Assembly: GCF_905404315.1 (NCBI RefSeq)
Contig: NC_066301.1
Span: 3,410,001 to 3,474,000, forward strand
From: Leptidea sinapis
Taxonomy: Eukaryota; Arthropoda; Insecta; Lepidoptera; Pieridae
Length of the DNA: 64,000 nucleotides
Direction of reading: 5' to 3'
In this document: piece after piece, positions 9,921 through 20,180 of the stretch
How positions within the stretch are numbered: position 1 is the first letter of the stretch
How the letters are laid out: every line of letters begins with the position of its first letter
Notes under the pieces: model-generated
Database searches by the model: none
Told to the model about the DNA's origin: nothing
What the model saw: the letters and a program-made list of their open reading frames with translations, nothing else
Position numbers and translations under genes: made by a program

Positions 9921-10485
9921 GTATGTTTAATTTAACTAGCTATTAATTTATTAAACATAAAGTAGCAAACATGTAATTGTATTCAAAAACTCAAGAGTGA
10001 TAACCCTAATTCACGCGCTATTCAAAACGCGATAATAGAAGCCGACGAAAGCTTGTCGCGGCGATGTCCGCACCCTGTCATGTACACATCTGACAGCTTG
10101 TCACTTGTCACATGTCAGTTGTCACGCCGGTCCAGTAATTAGCTAATTGTAACGGCAAACTCGGTTTCTGTAACAATATGTTTTATGGCTTCAGAATACG
10201 GTCTTTATTTGTTTGTAAAGGTTTGTTTTAACATCATTATTATGTTCAAATATATACAGTTTCCGGGGCACGTAAGTGCTAAATTGCTAATTGTAATAAC
10301 CATTTTGTTGAATAACAACTACCTACATATGTACTTATGTTTTGTACCAAATGAACCAGTTTAATGAATATGAGCTTTAAAACTTATTTCATTCACTTTT
10401 AGTTAACTACTAAAACAAAATATAGTGTGATATAGCAGGGTAACGCCATTATGAAACACAATTACTATTAATATATACAAGTACA
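9921..10485. other. No gene; clustered TGTCA/TGACA motifs at 10076-10126
   Basis: Apparently single-copy sequence. Six TGTCA or TGACA words fall within about 50 bases around 10100, next to a short GC-rich stretch. No frame or repeat is recognised. Confidence 0.4.
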
Positions 10486-10965
10486 AGTCTCCACTGCGCT
10501 CCAACTAGATATCACAGGCGTAGTCGCAAAGTGCGGCAACTAATACTACGCCCAAGTCGGCGTACCTACTCGAGCCAGAGAACATGTTATAAACAAAAAA
10601 AAATGTTTATTGCTTTTCAAAATACTCTCCTTTATATTTTAAACATTTTTTCATACGATCGAACCATTTTTTAAAACAGGAGGACCACAGATCTGATGGC
10701 ATGTTTTCTACGTGCTGATTGAACGCTATCACTGCCTCTTCGATTAGTAAGTATTTTGTATTTTATTAATTTCAATGTAATATAACACGAAGCATGTGTT
10801 ACAAAATTTGACAGATGCCATTGAGTGTCAAGATGCCACGCACACAAGCATCTAATAGTTGACGTAATAAAAAACTATTGCTTAAGAACAATAGATACCG
10901 CTGATAGGGTTCCAACTAGGTACCACAAGGGTAGTGCTGAAACTAGTTGGAACTCAGCGGAGACC
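10486..10965 (-). mobile_element. Non-autonomous mariner derivative with TIRs
   Basis: Inverted ends at 10486-10509 and 10942-10965 share CTCC(A/G)CTG and TTCCAACTAG-like blocks. Between them lies only the C-terminus of a mariner transposase. The right end has an extra internal hairpin built on GTTCCAACTAG. The whole is about 480 bp, far below the 1.3 kb of an intact mariner, so it is a deletion derivative. The TA target duplication is not clear. Confidence 0.7.
10607..10744 (-). pseudogene. Mariner transposase, C-terminal 45 residues
   Basis: The minus strand encodes a run containing PSDLWSSCFKKWFDRMKKC and ending GEYFEKQ-stop, the usual end of mariner-family transposases. The catalytic D,D,D domain and the helix-turn-helix are absent. 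A second trace of the same terminus is at 46052-46135. Confidence 0.78.
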
Positions 10966-11149
10966 AATCCCTAATTTAAGTAGTTAGGGATATTTATTAT
11001 GATTCACTTGTTAGTTCGTGTATGTACGTCTACTGTGGTAACGGGCCACAAGTATGTTACAGGTCTAGTAAGCTTTATTACTAGAAAATGTTCCTTCTTC
11101 TCTTATAAGTTTTGGTTTTCTTCACAAACTATTAACCACATTACCACAA

Positions 11150-11280
11150 TAACATTGCCACTGTTATTGTGGTTATATAATACCGATTTGCGTTTGTACA
11201 CAAATTCGATTTACAGGCAATGTTTGATTGACAATGACCGCCATCCAGTAGAGTTATGATCGCTTCCCTTCGCTTATTTC
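11150..11280 (+). repeat. Left copy of a direct duplication
   Basis: The block from ATTGTGGTTATATAA through CGTTTGTACACAAATTC to GACCGCCATCCAGTAG recurs at 11638-11661 plus 11990-12085, where a family S element splits it. The two copies flank an RTE fragment. The copies differ by small substitutions. Confidence 0.72.
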
Positions 11281-11620
11281 AGTTCCCAACTGTTACTGGA
11301 GTAGGTGCGACATGGACATTAGACATGATCTTCATCTTGATAATGTTCATTTTGAGACCCACTCCTTTGAAAGCTGTGTTGAGGCCATCGAGCTTAAGTT
11401 TTCCATGGTCTGAGCCAAGATTACGATATGGTCTGCGAATCAAAGGTGAGTGGTGTATCCTCCGTTGATATTGATGCCCAGCCCGTTCCATTCCAAAAGC
11501 TTCCAACGCAATGGTGAACAGCTTCGGCGATATGACATCGTCTTTCACTTTACCGAATTTACCTTGATAAGATGTCCTGAAGCGAAACAAGAAGGAAGGA
11601 GAAGGGAAAAAGATCACAGA
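11281..11620 (-). pseudogene. LINE-B (RTE-type) reverse transcriptase fragment
   Basis: The translation carries DVISPKLFT and GLKMN followed by KIMSNVHVAPTPV, motifs of RTE-type reverse transcriptase. The endonuclease and the YADD catalytic segment are missing. It starts (minus strand) right after a pyrimidine tract ending CTTCAG and GACATCTTATCAAGG, exactly as the copy at 13337 does. Confidence 0.75.
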
Positions 11621-11662
11621 GAGATCTCAGAGAATAGTAGCAATGTTATTGTAGTTATATAA

Positions 11663-11974
11663 TTTTTTTATGAAAATAAAGGACAAGACGAGCAGGACGT
11701 TCAGCTGATGGTAATTAACACGCCCTGCCCATTACAATGCATTGCCGCTCAGTATTCTTGAAAAACCCCAAAAATTCCGAATGTCACTACAACTGCGCTC
11801 GTCACCTTGAGACATAAGATGTTAAGTCTCATTTGCCCAGTAATTTCACTAGCCACGGCGCCCTTCAGACCGAAACATAGTAATGTTCACAGATTACTGC
11901 TTCACGGTAGAAATAGGCGCCGTTGTGGTACCCATAATCTAGCCGGCATCCTGTGCAAAGGAGCCTCCCACTGG
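11663..11974 (-). mobile_element. Family S element, copy 2
   Basis: Full-length reverse-orientation copy, with its T-run at 11663 and CCCACTG at the far end. It is inserted inside the right copy of the 11150 duplication, between TTATATAA and the ACTGGCGTTTG block, and is therefore younger than that duplication. Confidence 0.82.
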
Positions 11975-11989
11975 TAAACGTACGTACGT

Positions 11990-12085
11990 TACGTACTGGC
12001 GTTTGTACACAAATTCATTTTACAAGCAATGTTTGATTGACAATGACCGCCATCCAGTAGATTAATGACCGCTTCCTTTTGCTAA
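11990..12085 (+). repeat. Right copy of the direct duplication
   Basis: Matches 11185-11280 closely, including GACAATGACCGCCATCCAG. The beginning of this copy is at 11638-11661, on the other side of family S copy 2. Confidence 0.72.
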
Positions 12086-12294
12086 TTTGCACGACTTCGG
12101 GCGGTCATTAACTGACATCTGTATTCGTTCAATCCCTTTTCTCTCGGGGGTATCTATTTGATGTCTTTCTCGTAGGTTGTGCGCCATGTGACAACATCGG
12201 AATATATTGCTGACTGTGGAAATTTATAATAGTATTTAATTAACGTTATTTGTCGCGTGATTTCATAAATCTATTGGTTCGATAACTATAAATC

Positions 12295-12330
12295 AACGGC
12301 CATACAAATAAACTTGGTATAAAGTTATAT
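12295..12330 (+). repeat. Solo end of a TIR MITE
   Basis: The ACGGCC and ACAAATAAACTTGGTATAAA blocks match the right inverted end of the MITE at 34532-34797. No partner end is present nearby. Confidence 0.55.
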
Positions 12331-12485
12331 ATGAGAATAAATAAAGAATATGGAAAACAATGACACTAAAGCCGACTTTACCCACACGAGGATTACATAG
12401 ACGAGCGTGACGGCTGACGCAGTGTAATTCAATACACACAAAATAAAATTTTTGGCGCGAAAACATGTTTTACAATAATGTACGT

Positions 12486-12539
12486 ACTATCACGACAGAC
12501 ATTAAAGTATATGCCAACTTTAATGTCTGTCGTGATAGT
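12486..12539. repeat. Perfect hairpin, 23-bp arms, 8-nt loop
   Basis: Positions 12486-12508 and 12517-12539 are exact reverse complements; the arms begin ACTATCACGACAGAC. No similar sequence is seen elsewhere in the window. Perfect pairing with a short loop suggests a recent inverted duplication rather than a typical animal microRNA precursor. Confidence 0.85.
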
Positions 12540-13336
12540 AAAGCAGTTCAGTGCTTTTTCTCCATGCCACAATAGCCCAATATAGGTACTGTTATGTGTG
12601 AGCCCTTCCTTAACACGTGGGATCGTTGCACAATAAAACAACTATCTTCGTTATTATAATATTATATTAATTTATTCATTTACTTTTATAATTATTATTA
12701 TCATTTTCTATTATATTAAATATACCGATCGTTCTAACTTCACTTCATGATCTGTCCCACTTCTTGATTGTTTTCTCATTTGCATCATTTAAATCTTCTA
12801 AATTATATTCTTAAACTTTACGGCTAACCTTACCTATACAATGAGTTCTTATATGCGAATAAGAACTCCTTTTTGCATTACCGAACATTTATATTTCTTA
12901 CACCGAGTCTTAGTAAAAGCTATAAGAGTGACTAATTTTCGATACACATCCTCAGCGACTTGTTATCCAATACCTTGAGCTTGGTAGAAGGTAAGTAGAT
13001 TAGTATTATGTGAAGCGATATCCATTATTAGCGAATAAGCTGTTTTTATCATTACAACTTCAAAATTTCATTTCGATATTCAGTCTTAATTTAAATCGTT
13101 TGGCTAGAAATTGGCACGGAGTCATAAATATAATTTACTCATGAATAGGCCAGTAATTTGATCTGAGACAAGACATTAGTCATGGCATAAAGTGCATTTC
13201 AACTTGACAATTTTTTGTCAGCATGAATATTGTTTATGTCGTATGCTATAAATTTAATGACAATAGTGTTATGAATCGCTTTATACTCCATTTAATGATT
13301 TTTATGTTATTAATACAGTACCTACCCTAATTTATC
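12540..13336. other. No recognised feature
   Basis: AT-rich sequence. A small hairpin with 10-bp arms (GAGTTCTTAT) lies at 12844-12869. Nothing else is recognised. Confidence 0.4.
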
Positions 13337-13965
13337 TTTCTTTTTTCCCTTCTTGTTTCGCTTCAGGACATCTTATCAAGGTAAATGTCATATTGCCAAA
13401 GCTATTCACCACTGTATTGGAAGATGTCTATAAGCTTCGGTACGCAGGTAATATCGTAATCATGGCTGAGACCATGGTAAACTTAAGCCATATGTTCGAT
13501 AGCCTTGACACAAATTACCAAGGAGTAGGTGTCAAAATGAAAATGGACAAAATGAAGATCATGTCAAATGTCCATGTTGCACGTACTCCAGTAACAATTG
13601 CGAACTGTTCTCTCAAAATTACGAACTCGAAATTAGAACGTACTCATAAACAGTACGTCTACCTTGGACAAACAATCCAGTTAGTCCAATTTCGCAAAAG
13701 AGTTCACTCGTCGAATCCAACTCGGATGGGTAGCGTTCGGGAATCTCCGTAAATCTTCTCGTCCCAGATACCACAGTGTCTGAAGCCAAAGCTTTACAAC
13801 CACTAACCAATGTGTGTTACCAGTTATGCATTATGGTACGCACACGTGGTTGCTAACTATGGGTCTGATGAGAAAGCTCATGGTCGCTCAGAGGGCAATG
13901 GAGAGGGTATGCTATGCGTGTAGTTTCCCTGCGAGATCAAATCAGAAATGAGGAGAAGTAGAAGT
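13337..13965 (+). pseudogene. LINE-B (RTE-type) reverse transcriptase fragment
   Basis: One frame (13393-13752) shows LPKLFTTVLEDVYKLRYAG then KIMSNVHVARTPV and YVYLGQTIQL. The catalytic YADD position reads YAGN, so the enzyme is dead. Further frames continue to SLRDQIRNEE near 13950. It begins at the same pyrimidine tract/CTTCAG junction as the fragment at 11281-11620. It is broken by frameshifts. Confidence 0.82.
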
Positions 13966-13969
13966 GGGA

Positions 13970-14838
13970 GAGTCACGCAGCCGTCTTTTGACGTCAGCAC
14001 AATCGGGCCAGACTCGTCCGGGTTAATTACCACACTCGCACAGAATACCGGCGTGAAGTAGCGGCCTAGTGCCGCTATGTTTCGCATAGGTTAGTGTCGA
14101 GGACCGGAGGTCATTCCCCCCCCCCATCCCCAACAAAGATTATGAAAGCGGTCCCTAAAGAGATAGTACCCCAGGAGGGTACCGGCTCTACCAGAGTCGG
14201 AGAATCCCTCCCCGAGCACTCTAGCTCGGGCTGCCCTTCGTATTCTGGGGAGGGCACAGTACCGCGCATGACCAAGGACAAACGAGGCAGTAATACCACG
14301 GCACCCCGCTCCACACTCAACGTGGACTTTTGCAATATCAGGGGAATTCACTCCAACTTAAACGCCGTCCAACATCACTCCGGTCAGGAGTGTAGTGCCT
14401 ATACGACGCCCACGTCGCAGACCACCAGCGACCCGCCGCGTTTGGCACTACAAGTCAGCAGATTGGGATAGGATGCGTTCCTTTTTTGCATCCTACCCTT
14501 GGAGCAGGGTTTGTTTCCCTTTGGATGATCCTAGTGCCTGCGCCGTTGCACAAGTTAGGATATCATCCTCACCATCTGGATGTGTGCCGGTCCTCCACAG
14601 TGCGGTTTACAAGGAGCTTTCTTCCACGTACTACAAAGCTGTGGAATGAACTTCCTTGTGCGGTGTTTCCGGGACGATACGACATGTGTACCTTCAAAAA
14701 AAGCGCGTACACCTTCCTTAAAGGCCGGCAACGCTCCTGTGATTCCTCTGGTGTTGCAAGAGAGTATGGGCGGCGGTGATCACTTAACAACAGGTGACCC
14801 GTACGCTCGTTTGTCCTACTATTCCATAAAAAAAAAGA
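13970..14838 (+). pseudogene. LINE-A copy with large internal deletions
   Basis: Three non-adjacent parts of one LINE sit in order. First comes a GC-rich 5' region, then the endonuclease start (TLNVDFCNIRGIHSNLNAV, about 14310-14370). Next is a mid-ORF piece (YKSADWDRMRSFFASYPW, about 14440-14505). Last is the C-terminus (LGYHPHHLDV to ELPCAVFPG, about 14550-14770), with a 3' tail CATAAAAAAAAA at 14838. Almost all of the RT is gone. Retaining both ends while losing the middle is unlike ordinary 5' truncation. Confidence 0.83.
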
Positions 14839-14870
14839 GGAGATCCGTAGTTGAACAATATAAAACCTTA

Positions 14871-15092
14871 GATGATTTATTCATCTAGATAGACTATGAC
14901 AACTGTGAAAACGACGAAAAAAATTGAGTTTAGAACTAACCTCTATTTTGAGCAATTAACGCACACTAACACAAAGTTTCATACAAATCGCGAGTGTAAG
15001 ACTTAAACCTGTCACGCACACTAAACTAATATTCCTTGCCAGTTTTTATCGGTTGTCTAACAGTGAGAGACTATCTAGACGTATAAATTATC
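14871..15092 (-). mobile_element. Short MITE with terminal inverted repeats
   Basis: The left end GATGATTTATTCATCTAGAT is the imperfect reverse complement of the right end (15069-15092). The body contains TGTCACGCACACTAAACTAA and CTATTTTGAGCAATTAACGC. Both blocks recur inverted at 49940-50505 with about 330 extra bases between them, so this is the deleted form. A third partial copy is at 58885-59010. Confidence 0.7.
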
Positions 15093-15648
15093 TACCTAAG
15101 TATAAAACAAGTATCGATAATAATGAGAGCATCACTAGCCCCCATCAACCCGGCGGAAGTCAAAGTCGGAAACAATGTCATGTTGTCAACACTACAGCAC
15201 GTGACAGCTACGACACGATATGTCGGATGCCTCGGACGTTGTACCGACATCCTTTGTTATGATATCATCTATTTGTTGTTCATGGTATGTTGAATTGTGA
15301 GTGTTAGAATGTGTAAGGTATGTGAATTAGGTAATCGTCTAACGCTTTCGTGAATAATTACTGTGCTATCACAATACAACAGGACAGATATATAAATAAC
15401 AGAATAGTGGTTATAACGTATATAATTTACGAAATAATATTGCCATATTGCCTTTTGCAACTGCAAGTTTTACGTTAGAAGCAAATCTACTTAAGGGTAC
15501 GAGGTATATTTTTGGAGTTTACCCCTCAAGAATCGATTTTCATATAAGGCGCCCGGTATGAGAAAAATATGGAGAGTAAAACCTACTCATCAAATGGGAT
15601 AGTAACGTTTTTGGTGCGCATCGTTTCTCGCGTACTTTTCACTTTTCA

Positions 15649-15706
<58 letters not shown>

Positions 15707-16360
15707 CTTACTTACGCATGTAGTATAATATACCTATTAGGGTGTGCCAAAATGTACCTTCATTGATGGACCTTTTAAAATTGGAATTTTGAGTTCCACT
15801 TTTAACAGGAGTTGTGTTTGGGCATTTCCTGACATATTTTGAGCGTTAAGGATTTATTTCAATAAATACGCTTTTATTAGCTTCTGTTGTGTGTCTGTAT
15901 ATCTGTTTGTAACCGACTCCATTGGACTTGATTTTGTACCTGTTCAAAGACCATCGTTCTTGATGAGTAAACTCCAGTCGTGCGTCGGAGCTGACACACA
16001 CACTTTATTACTGGTAGTTTTATCACACTTGTGTTGTTTCTATCTAGTTACCATTATTGTTATTTATTATTATATATCATCCAATTTCTATTATTTAAAC
16101 ATTATTACATAACACACATACATTATAATATAACAAGAAATAATAGTTTTATATAACTGTTATAAAATATAATATGTTTATCGAGTTTATACATTGAATG
16201 CTATTATATATGTTGCTATCCGTGAGGACCTTTAATTGGCTTTTTGTCACTATTAGATTTTATTTAAAACTATTGTACGCTGTTGGTCTTTCTATATGAA
16301 ATAAATACATAAAAAAACATCGAGTACGTATGCCACTGATTTGCTAATAGTAATAAGTTT
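15093..16360. other. No gene; TG microsatellite at 15651-15699
   Basis: Contains a 49-base (TG)n run followed by a short TA run. A 65-codon frame through it is a repeat artefact. Apart from this I see only AT-rich sequence. Confidence 0.55.
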
Positions 16361-16674
16361 ACGGCCGTTCCCAATATACTATCTACAGATAGAGATAAAT
16401 TACTACCTTCTACTGTGAGTAATTAGCTGTCAATAATCTGAAGCTGTCTCAATATACCCGATAAGTCATTCTTATCGCCTTATATTGGGACGCGTGAATT
16501 GCAATTTCCATACAAACTTCTATCGCTTGTGAGCTATACGTCATCCCATTGACAGACAGCGTGTTAAACGGATAAGGTGAGTTACCGTCGATAAGTTTAT
16601 TGGGACAGAAAAGTCAACGATAGTTACGATTTTCATTTCATGTAAGAGATAGACTGAATATTGGGAACGGCCGT
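16361..16674. mobile_element. MITE, 314 bp, TIR ACGGCCGTTCCCAATAT
   Basis: The two ends are inverted copies: the first 17 bases ACGGCCGTTCCCAATAT recur as the reverse complement at 16658-16674, and the similarity runs on imperfectly inward. There is no coding capacity. The host-side flank shows no obvious duplication. The superfamily is not assigned. Confidence 0.78.
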
Positions 16675-17262
16675 TAATTGTTGCAAAGTAGAGTGTGATA
16701 GCCGACCTAATTGAATAAGTATAATATTAATTTATACCTTTATCACAAGCCTTAACGAATAACTTATACATATGATTCTGTATTCATAATTATATATAAG
16801 TCAACAATGCCTCATTCTCATTCAAATGAGTGCGTAAATACAAAATGTCTTATTAAGTCTTTAATCACCATAATAAGCGAGTTACGCTTCAATACTGTCG
16901 CTGTAACCGAATATTAAAACCGTCAATCAAAGTAATTTCTCGCGTCGGATCCGTTGACGTATCGCGTCGGCGTCGTCACGTCACGCTATGATGAATGGCG
17001 GAGTCGTTAATCACTGCGGCGGTGGCTCATCATTCATCGTCACTCCGTTTTGAGTGTTGGTGACACAGGACACAGGTATCAGTTAAACAGAAAAATATCA
17101 TTTTAGACTGTAATACTTAATTTTTTCAAAGCTACCTCATACATGATACATGTAAATTTAATTATACCAAAAACGTATTTAAAAAAGCTTTATATAAATA
17201 TATCTCATTTTAGTCATCAGTTGTTCTTTGTATACAAAAAATGGCCTTATTTATTACTACAA
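16675..17262. other. No gene; CpG-rich patch at 16920-17050
   Basis: The patch contrasts with its AT-rich surroundings and carries TTGACGTA and CGTCACGTCACG, which resemble CREB/ATF half sites. It also contains inverted GATGAATGGCGG/CATCATTCAT blocks. It is a possible regulatory element of an unseen gene, on composition alone. Confidence 0.35.
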
Positions 17263-17465
17263 AAAAATGGGCTGCACTCCGGGAGTGCCGGCAAAAACTA
17301 CAACGCCTGTTGTTTCACTAGCTACCCAGTAATTTCCGTAGCTCTACAGCGCCTTTCAGACTAAAACACAGTAATACTTACACATTACTGCTTCACGGCA
17401 GAAATAGGCGCCGTTGTGGTACCCATAACCTATCCGGCATCCGGTGTAAAGGACTCTAACTGGTG
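17263..17465 (-). mobile_element. Family S element, copy 3 (chimeric)
   Basis: Only the sense 5' half matches family S (17330-17465). The expected 3' half is replaced by about 60 bases containing GGGCTGCACTCCGGGAGTGC, which are not seen in the other copies. Confidence 0.68.
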
Positions 17466-18689
17466 AAATCCACTTTTCTGTACGGTACATTGTATTTTAC
17501 TCTCAAATCATTATTTGAGAGTAAAATTGATTAGAGTAATGTAAACACACTGTATAATTGTATTGTATGTTTTTTTTACCTTGTGAATAAACAACATTTA
17601 TCGTCTTTAGTATAGGACACCTTTTTATAAGCAGACTACTGATATCTGTGCTCTGTATGAAGGGTAAGGGAGAGTGGGTAGGGCTGCGAAGTGAATTGTG
17701 CTACGTCAAAATGGCTCATTTTAATTCGTGTTAATATAACAAATTGCTCTCAGGTGGCACCCTCGCAACCTCACTGATTATAAAATATAAGTAATTGAAA
17801 AACTTGTGCACTTTTAGAATAAAATATTTAAAAATAAGAAAAACTTATAAAGGATTAAAACGCGTGTAAATGTAACTGTTTTTACATTAGATTTTTGCGT
17901 GAAAGCTCCATTTTTATGATTATTTTATACATTTAAAAGTATTTTATTTAAATGTGTAACACTCGCGTTAATCAAAGAAAATACTTAAAATAAGATATTA
18001 ATTAACTATTACCTAGTTTTTTAAATAAGACCCTATGTATTGGTTACTACTTAAGGCCTACTGTTCCGTTTAATATGAGTATTATTAGTTCATCGTAGTC
18101 AAATATGTCCAAATTGTATTTCATATACCTATTTATTTATACCTACTGATAGTATAGTATAAGAGCCGTTGCCTCTGTCTGTAATGATTTTTTTTTCAAT
18201 TTTTTTTAATAAATATACGTTAAATGACTCACAGACGCCAATTCTAGGATTTTTTAATTTTTTGTTGCAGATTGCACAATCTTGATGAAATTGCAGTGTA
18301 CTTAGATCATAATAATTACCACTGGTTAATGGATAATCTATATATTATGGCAATATTCTACTCGTTCGTTAGTCCGTGTAACAACCAGTCTACAGTCAAC
18401 AAGTCAAGTCAAAAAGAACTCTTCTTATAAGAAATAAATTCAAAACAACATGTTGGAAAATATTTTTTTTCTAAATGTAGGTCACTGCACTGCAAATGCC
18501 TTATGTCAGTTAAATATATATTAATAAAAAAATAACTTAACAAACACAATTAAGTTAAGATTTTATTCATGTTCTTGTGTTGCAATATTAATCTATTGTT
18601 ATTCTTAAATTATTTTTAAGAATATAAAACCATGTATTTTACCTAGTATTGTCAAAAAGGGAGTTATGTTTTTGTAACCATAATTTGAA
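17466..18689. other. No recognised feature
   Basis: Low-complexity AT-rich sequence with poly-T and poly-A runs. I see no frame or repeat that I can name. Confidence 0.45.
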
Positions 18690-18976
18690 ATATTTTTTTA
18701 AATCTGCAAAACAGTCCGTTAAACGTTGAGACCAGTTATCAATACAAGCAAACACTCTTTCCATGGGAAAATTCTTCACTGGCAATCGTACGGATTGTTT
18801 TAGGGACTCCAAATTACCATGACGTTTAGAGCAAGCGGTTCTCTCTAAGACTGACCATAAAACTTAATCCAGTGGATTAAGATCGGGACTAGACAACGGC
18901 CAGTCTTCAGCTCTGATCAACCAAGTCTGCGTAGACCGAGCTTTATGATCCGGCGTCGATTCTTCTAGAAGGACCA
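18690..18976 (-). pseudogene. Mariner transposase, C-terminal half
   Basis: The minus strand translates with HKARSTQTWL, EDWPLSSPDLNPLD and LWSVLERTA, the second half of a Tc1/mariner DDE domain including the third catalytic Asp region (SPDLNPLD). A stop follows that Asp directly. It joins, across the LINE insertion to its right, with the half at 19867-20180. It would have been one gene before that insertion. Confidence 0.84.
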
Positions 18977-19866
18977 TTCTTGGTCATTGGCTCAACCCTC
19001 AAAGGAGGTGGATATGAAAAGAAAAGTCATTTCCTTGACCTGCCTGAATAAGGTGATTTTGATAAGTTTACCCTAAAGGATTGAGCTTTTGATTACTGTT
19101 AGTAAAAATATAATATTAATTACAAGTTTAAGCAGTATTGTCAAATTGTAAGTAGAGGTATTTGGTGAGTATTGCATGATATGTAGGATTATATGGATGT
19201 ATTAGGATTATTTTATTGTTGTTTGTTGAGTTCTCGTAACAGGTTTCATCATGCTCACTTAAATGTCACTGCTTGTGGTGGCGACATGGGACGGGTCGTC
19301 CACTTCCCTAAAATATGATTGAGGGAGGCGATGGCTTGCTCATGCGTCATGCTCGTGAACGGGCGCTGCTTGTGGTGGCGGGATGATCCTGTTGCCGGGG
19401 ACTCGGTTTCAGATACTTTAAAGTTATTGTGTATACATATATATGTATGTATATATACATGTTTATTTATTTATAATCGCTTAAATGCTTAAAATGCTCA
19501 CAGAATACCTTTATTGATTTATGGTGTATGTGGATGATGCAGCTACTGTACTCAATAACTTTTGTGTTAATTTACATTTATTGTTTTTGACTTACTCGTG
19601 TAAGACAATTTTTTTGACTATTTGACGTTTGAGTGTATTTGTTGCATCATTTTACATTTTAAATATTTTATTGTAATTGAAATGATCTGTAAATCTTGAT
19701 ATAAAAGAGTGGCAATGAGTTTCTTGCTACTTCTTCTCATTAGCTAACCCTTTACGAAGTAGCGGTAGATTCAATAAGAAAAATATTTTATTTCTTTTGA
19801 CATTCATAAGTGTCATTTTCGTTACCTACTTGAATAAACTGATTTTGATTTGATTTGATTTGATTA
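18977..19866 (+). mobile_element. LINE 3' end inserted into the mariner transposase
   Basis: 19310-19866 matches 8397-8935 in the opposite orientation and ends in GATTTGATTTGATTTGATT. The segment 18977-19309 has no second copy here but lies between the two transposase halves, so it is probably also part of the inserted LINE. There is no intact frame. Confidence 0.75.
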
Positions 19867-20180
19867 AACATGGTATTCTTAAGGGGCTTCACTGCCTTCT
19901 CAAGACTGGTATCTTGATATATTTGTGCCGATGTTTTGATACCTTTTTCACAAAAGTATGGCCAAGTCACTCCTTCATAGCTAATACCCCACCAAAAAAG
20001 CACTGAAGTCGGGTAGTGCCCACGTTGCATTCTGTCGACTATTTGGGAAGCCTCCTTAGGGCTTTCAGCGTAAATACGGACATTTTGTTTGTTAAAATGT
20101 TGCACAATTGTAAAAATTTTCTCATCCGTAAACAAAAAATTTCTGTAACTCCCTTTGCCAAAATGAGAAATTCCATGAAC
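19867..20180 (-). pseudogene. Mariner transposase, first part of the catalytic domain
   Basis: The frame carries FLFTDEKIFT (first catalytic Asp), KQNVRIYAES, RGHYPTSVLFWWGISYEGV and FCEKGIKTSAQIYQD. It stops matching at TMFNQ, exactly where the LINE tail begins. The N-terminal helix-turn-helix is not recognisable upstream. FCEKG and WWG are typical of the IS630-Tc1-mariner superfamily; I do not fix the DD-spacing class because the second Asp region is disrupted. Confidence 0.85.

Noticed and set aside
12486..12539. microRNA gene
   Set aside because: Perfect pairing over the whole arm and an 8-base loop are atypical; no second copy or conservation can be shown from the sequence.
14091..14351. 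Minus-strand frames of about 74-86 codons
   Set aside because: Antisense of the GC-rich LINE-A 5' region.
15569..15766. 65-codon frame rich in Cys-Val
   Set aside because: It is a translation of the TG microsatellite.
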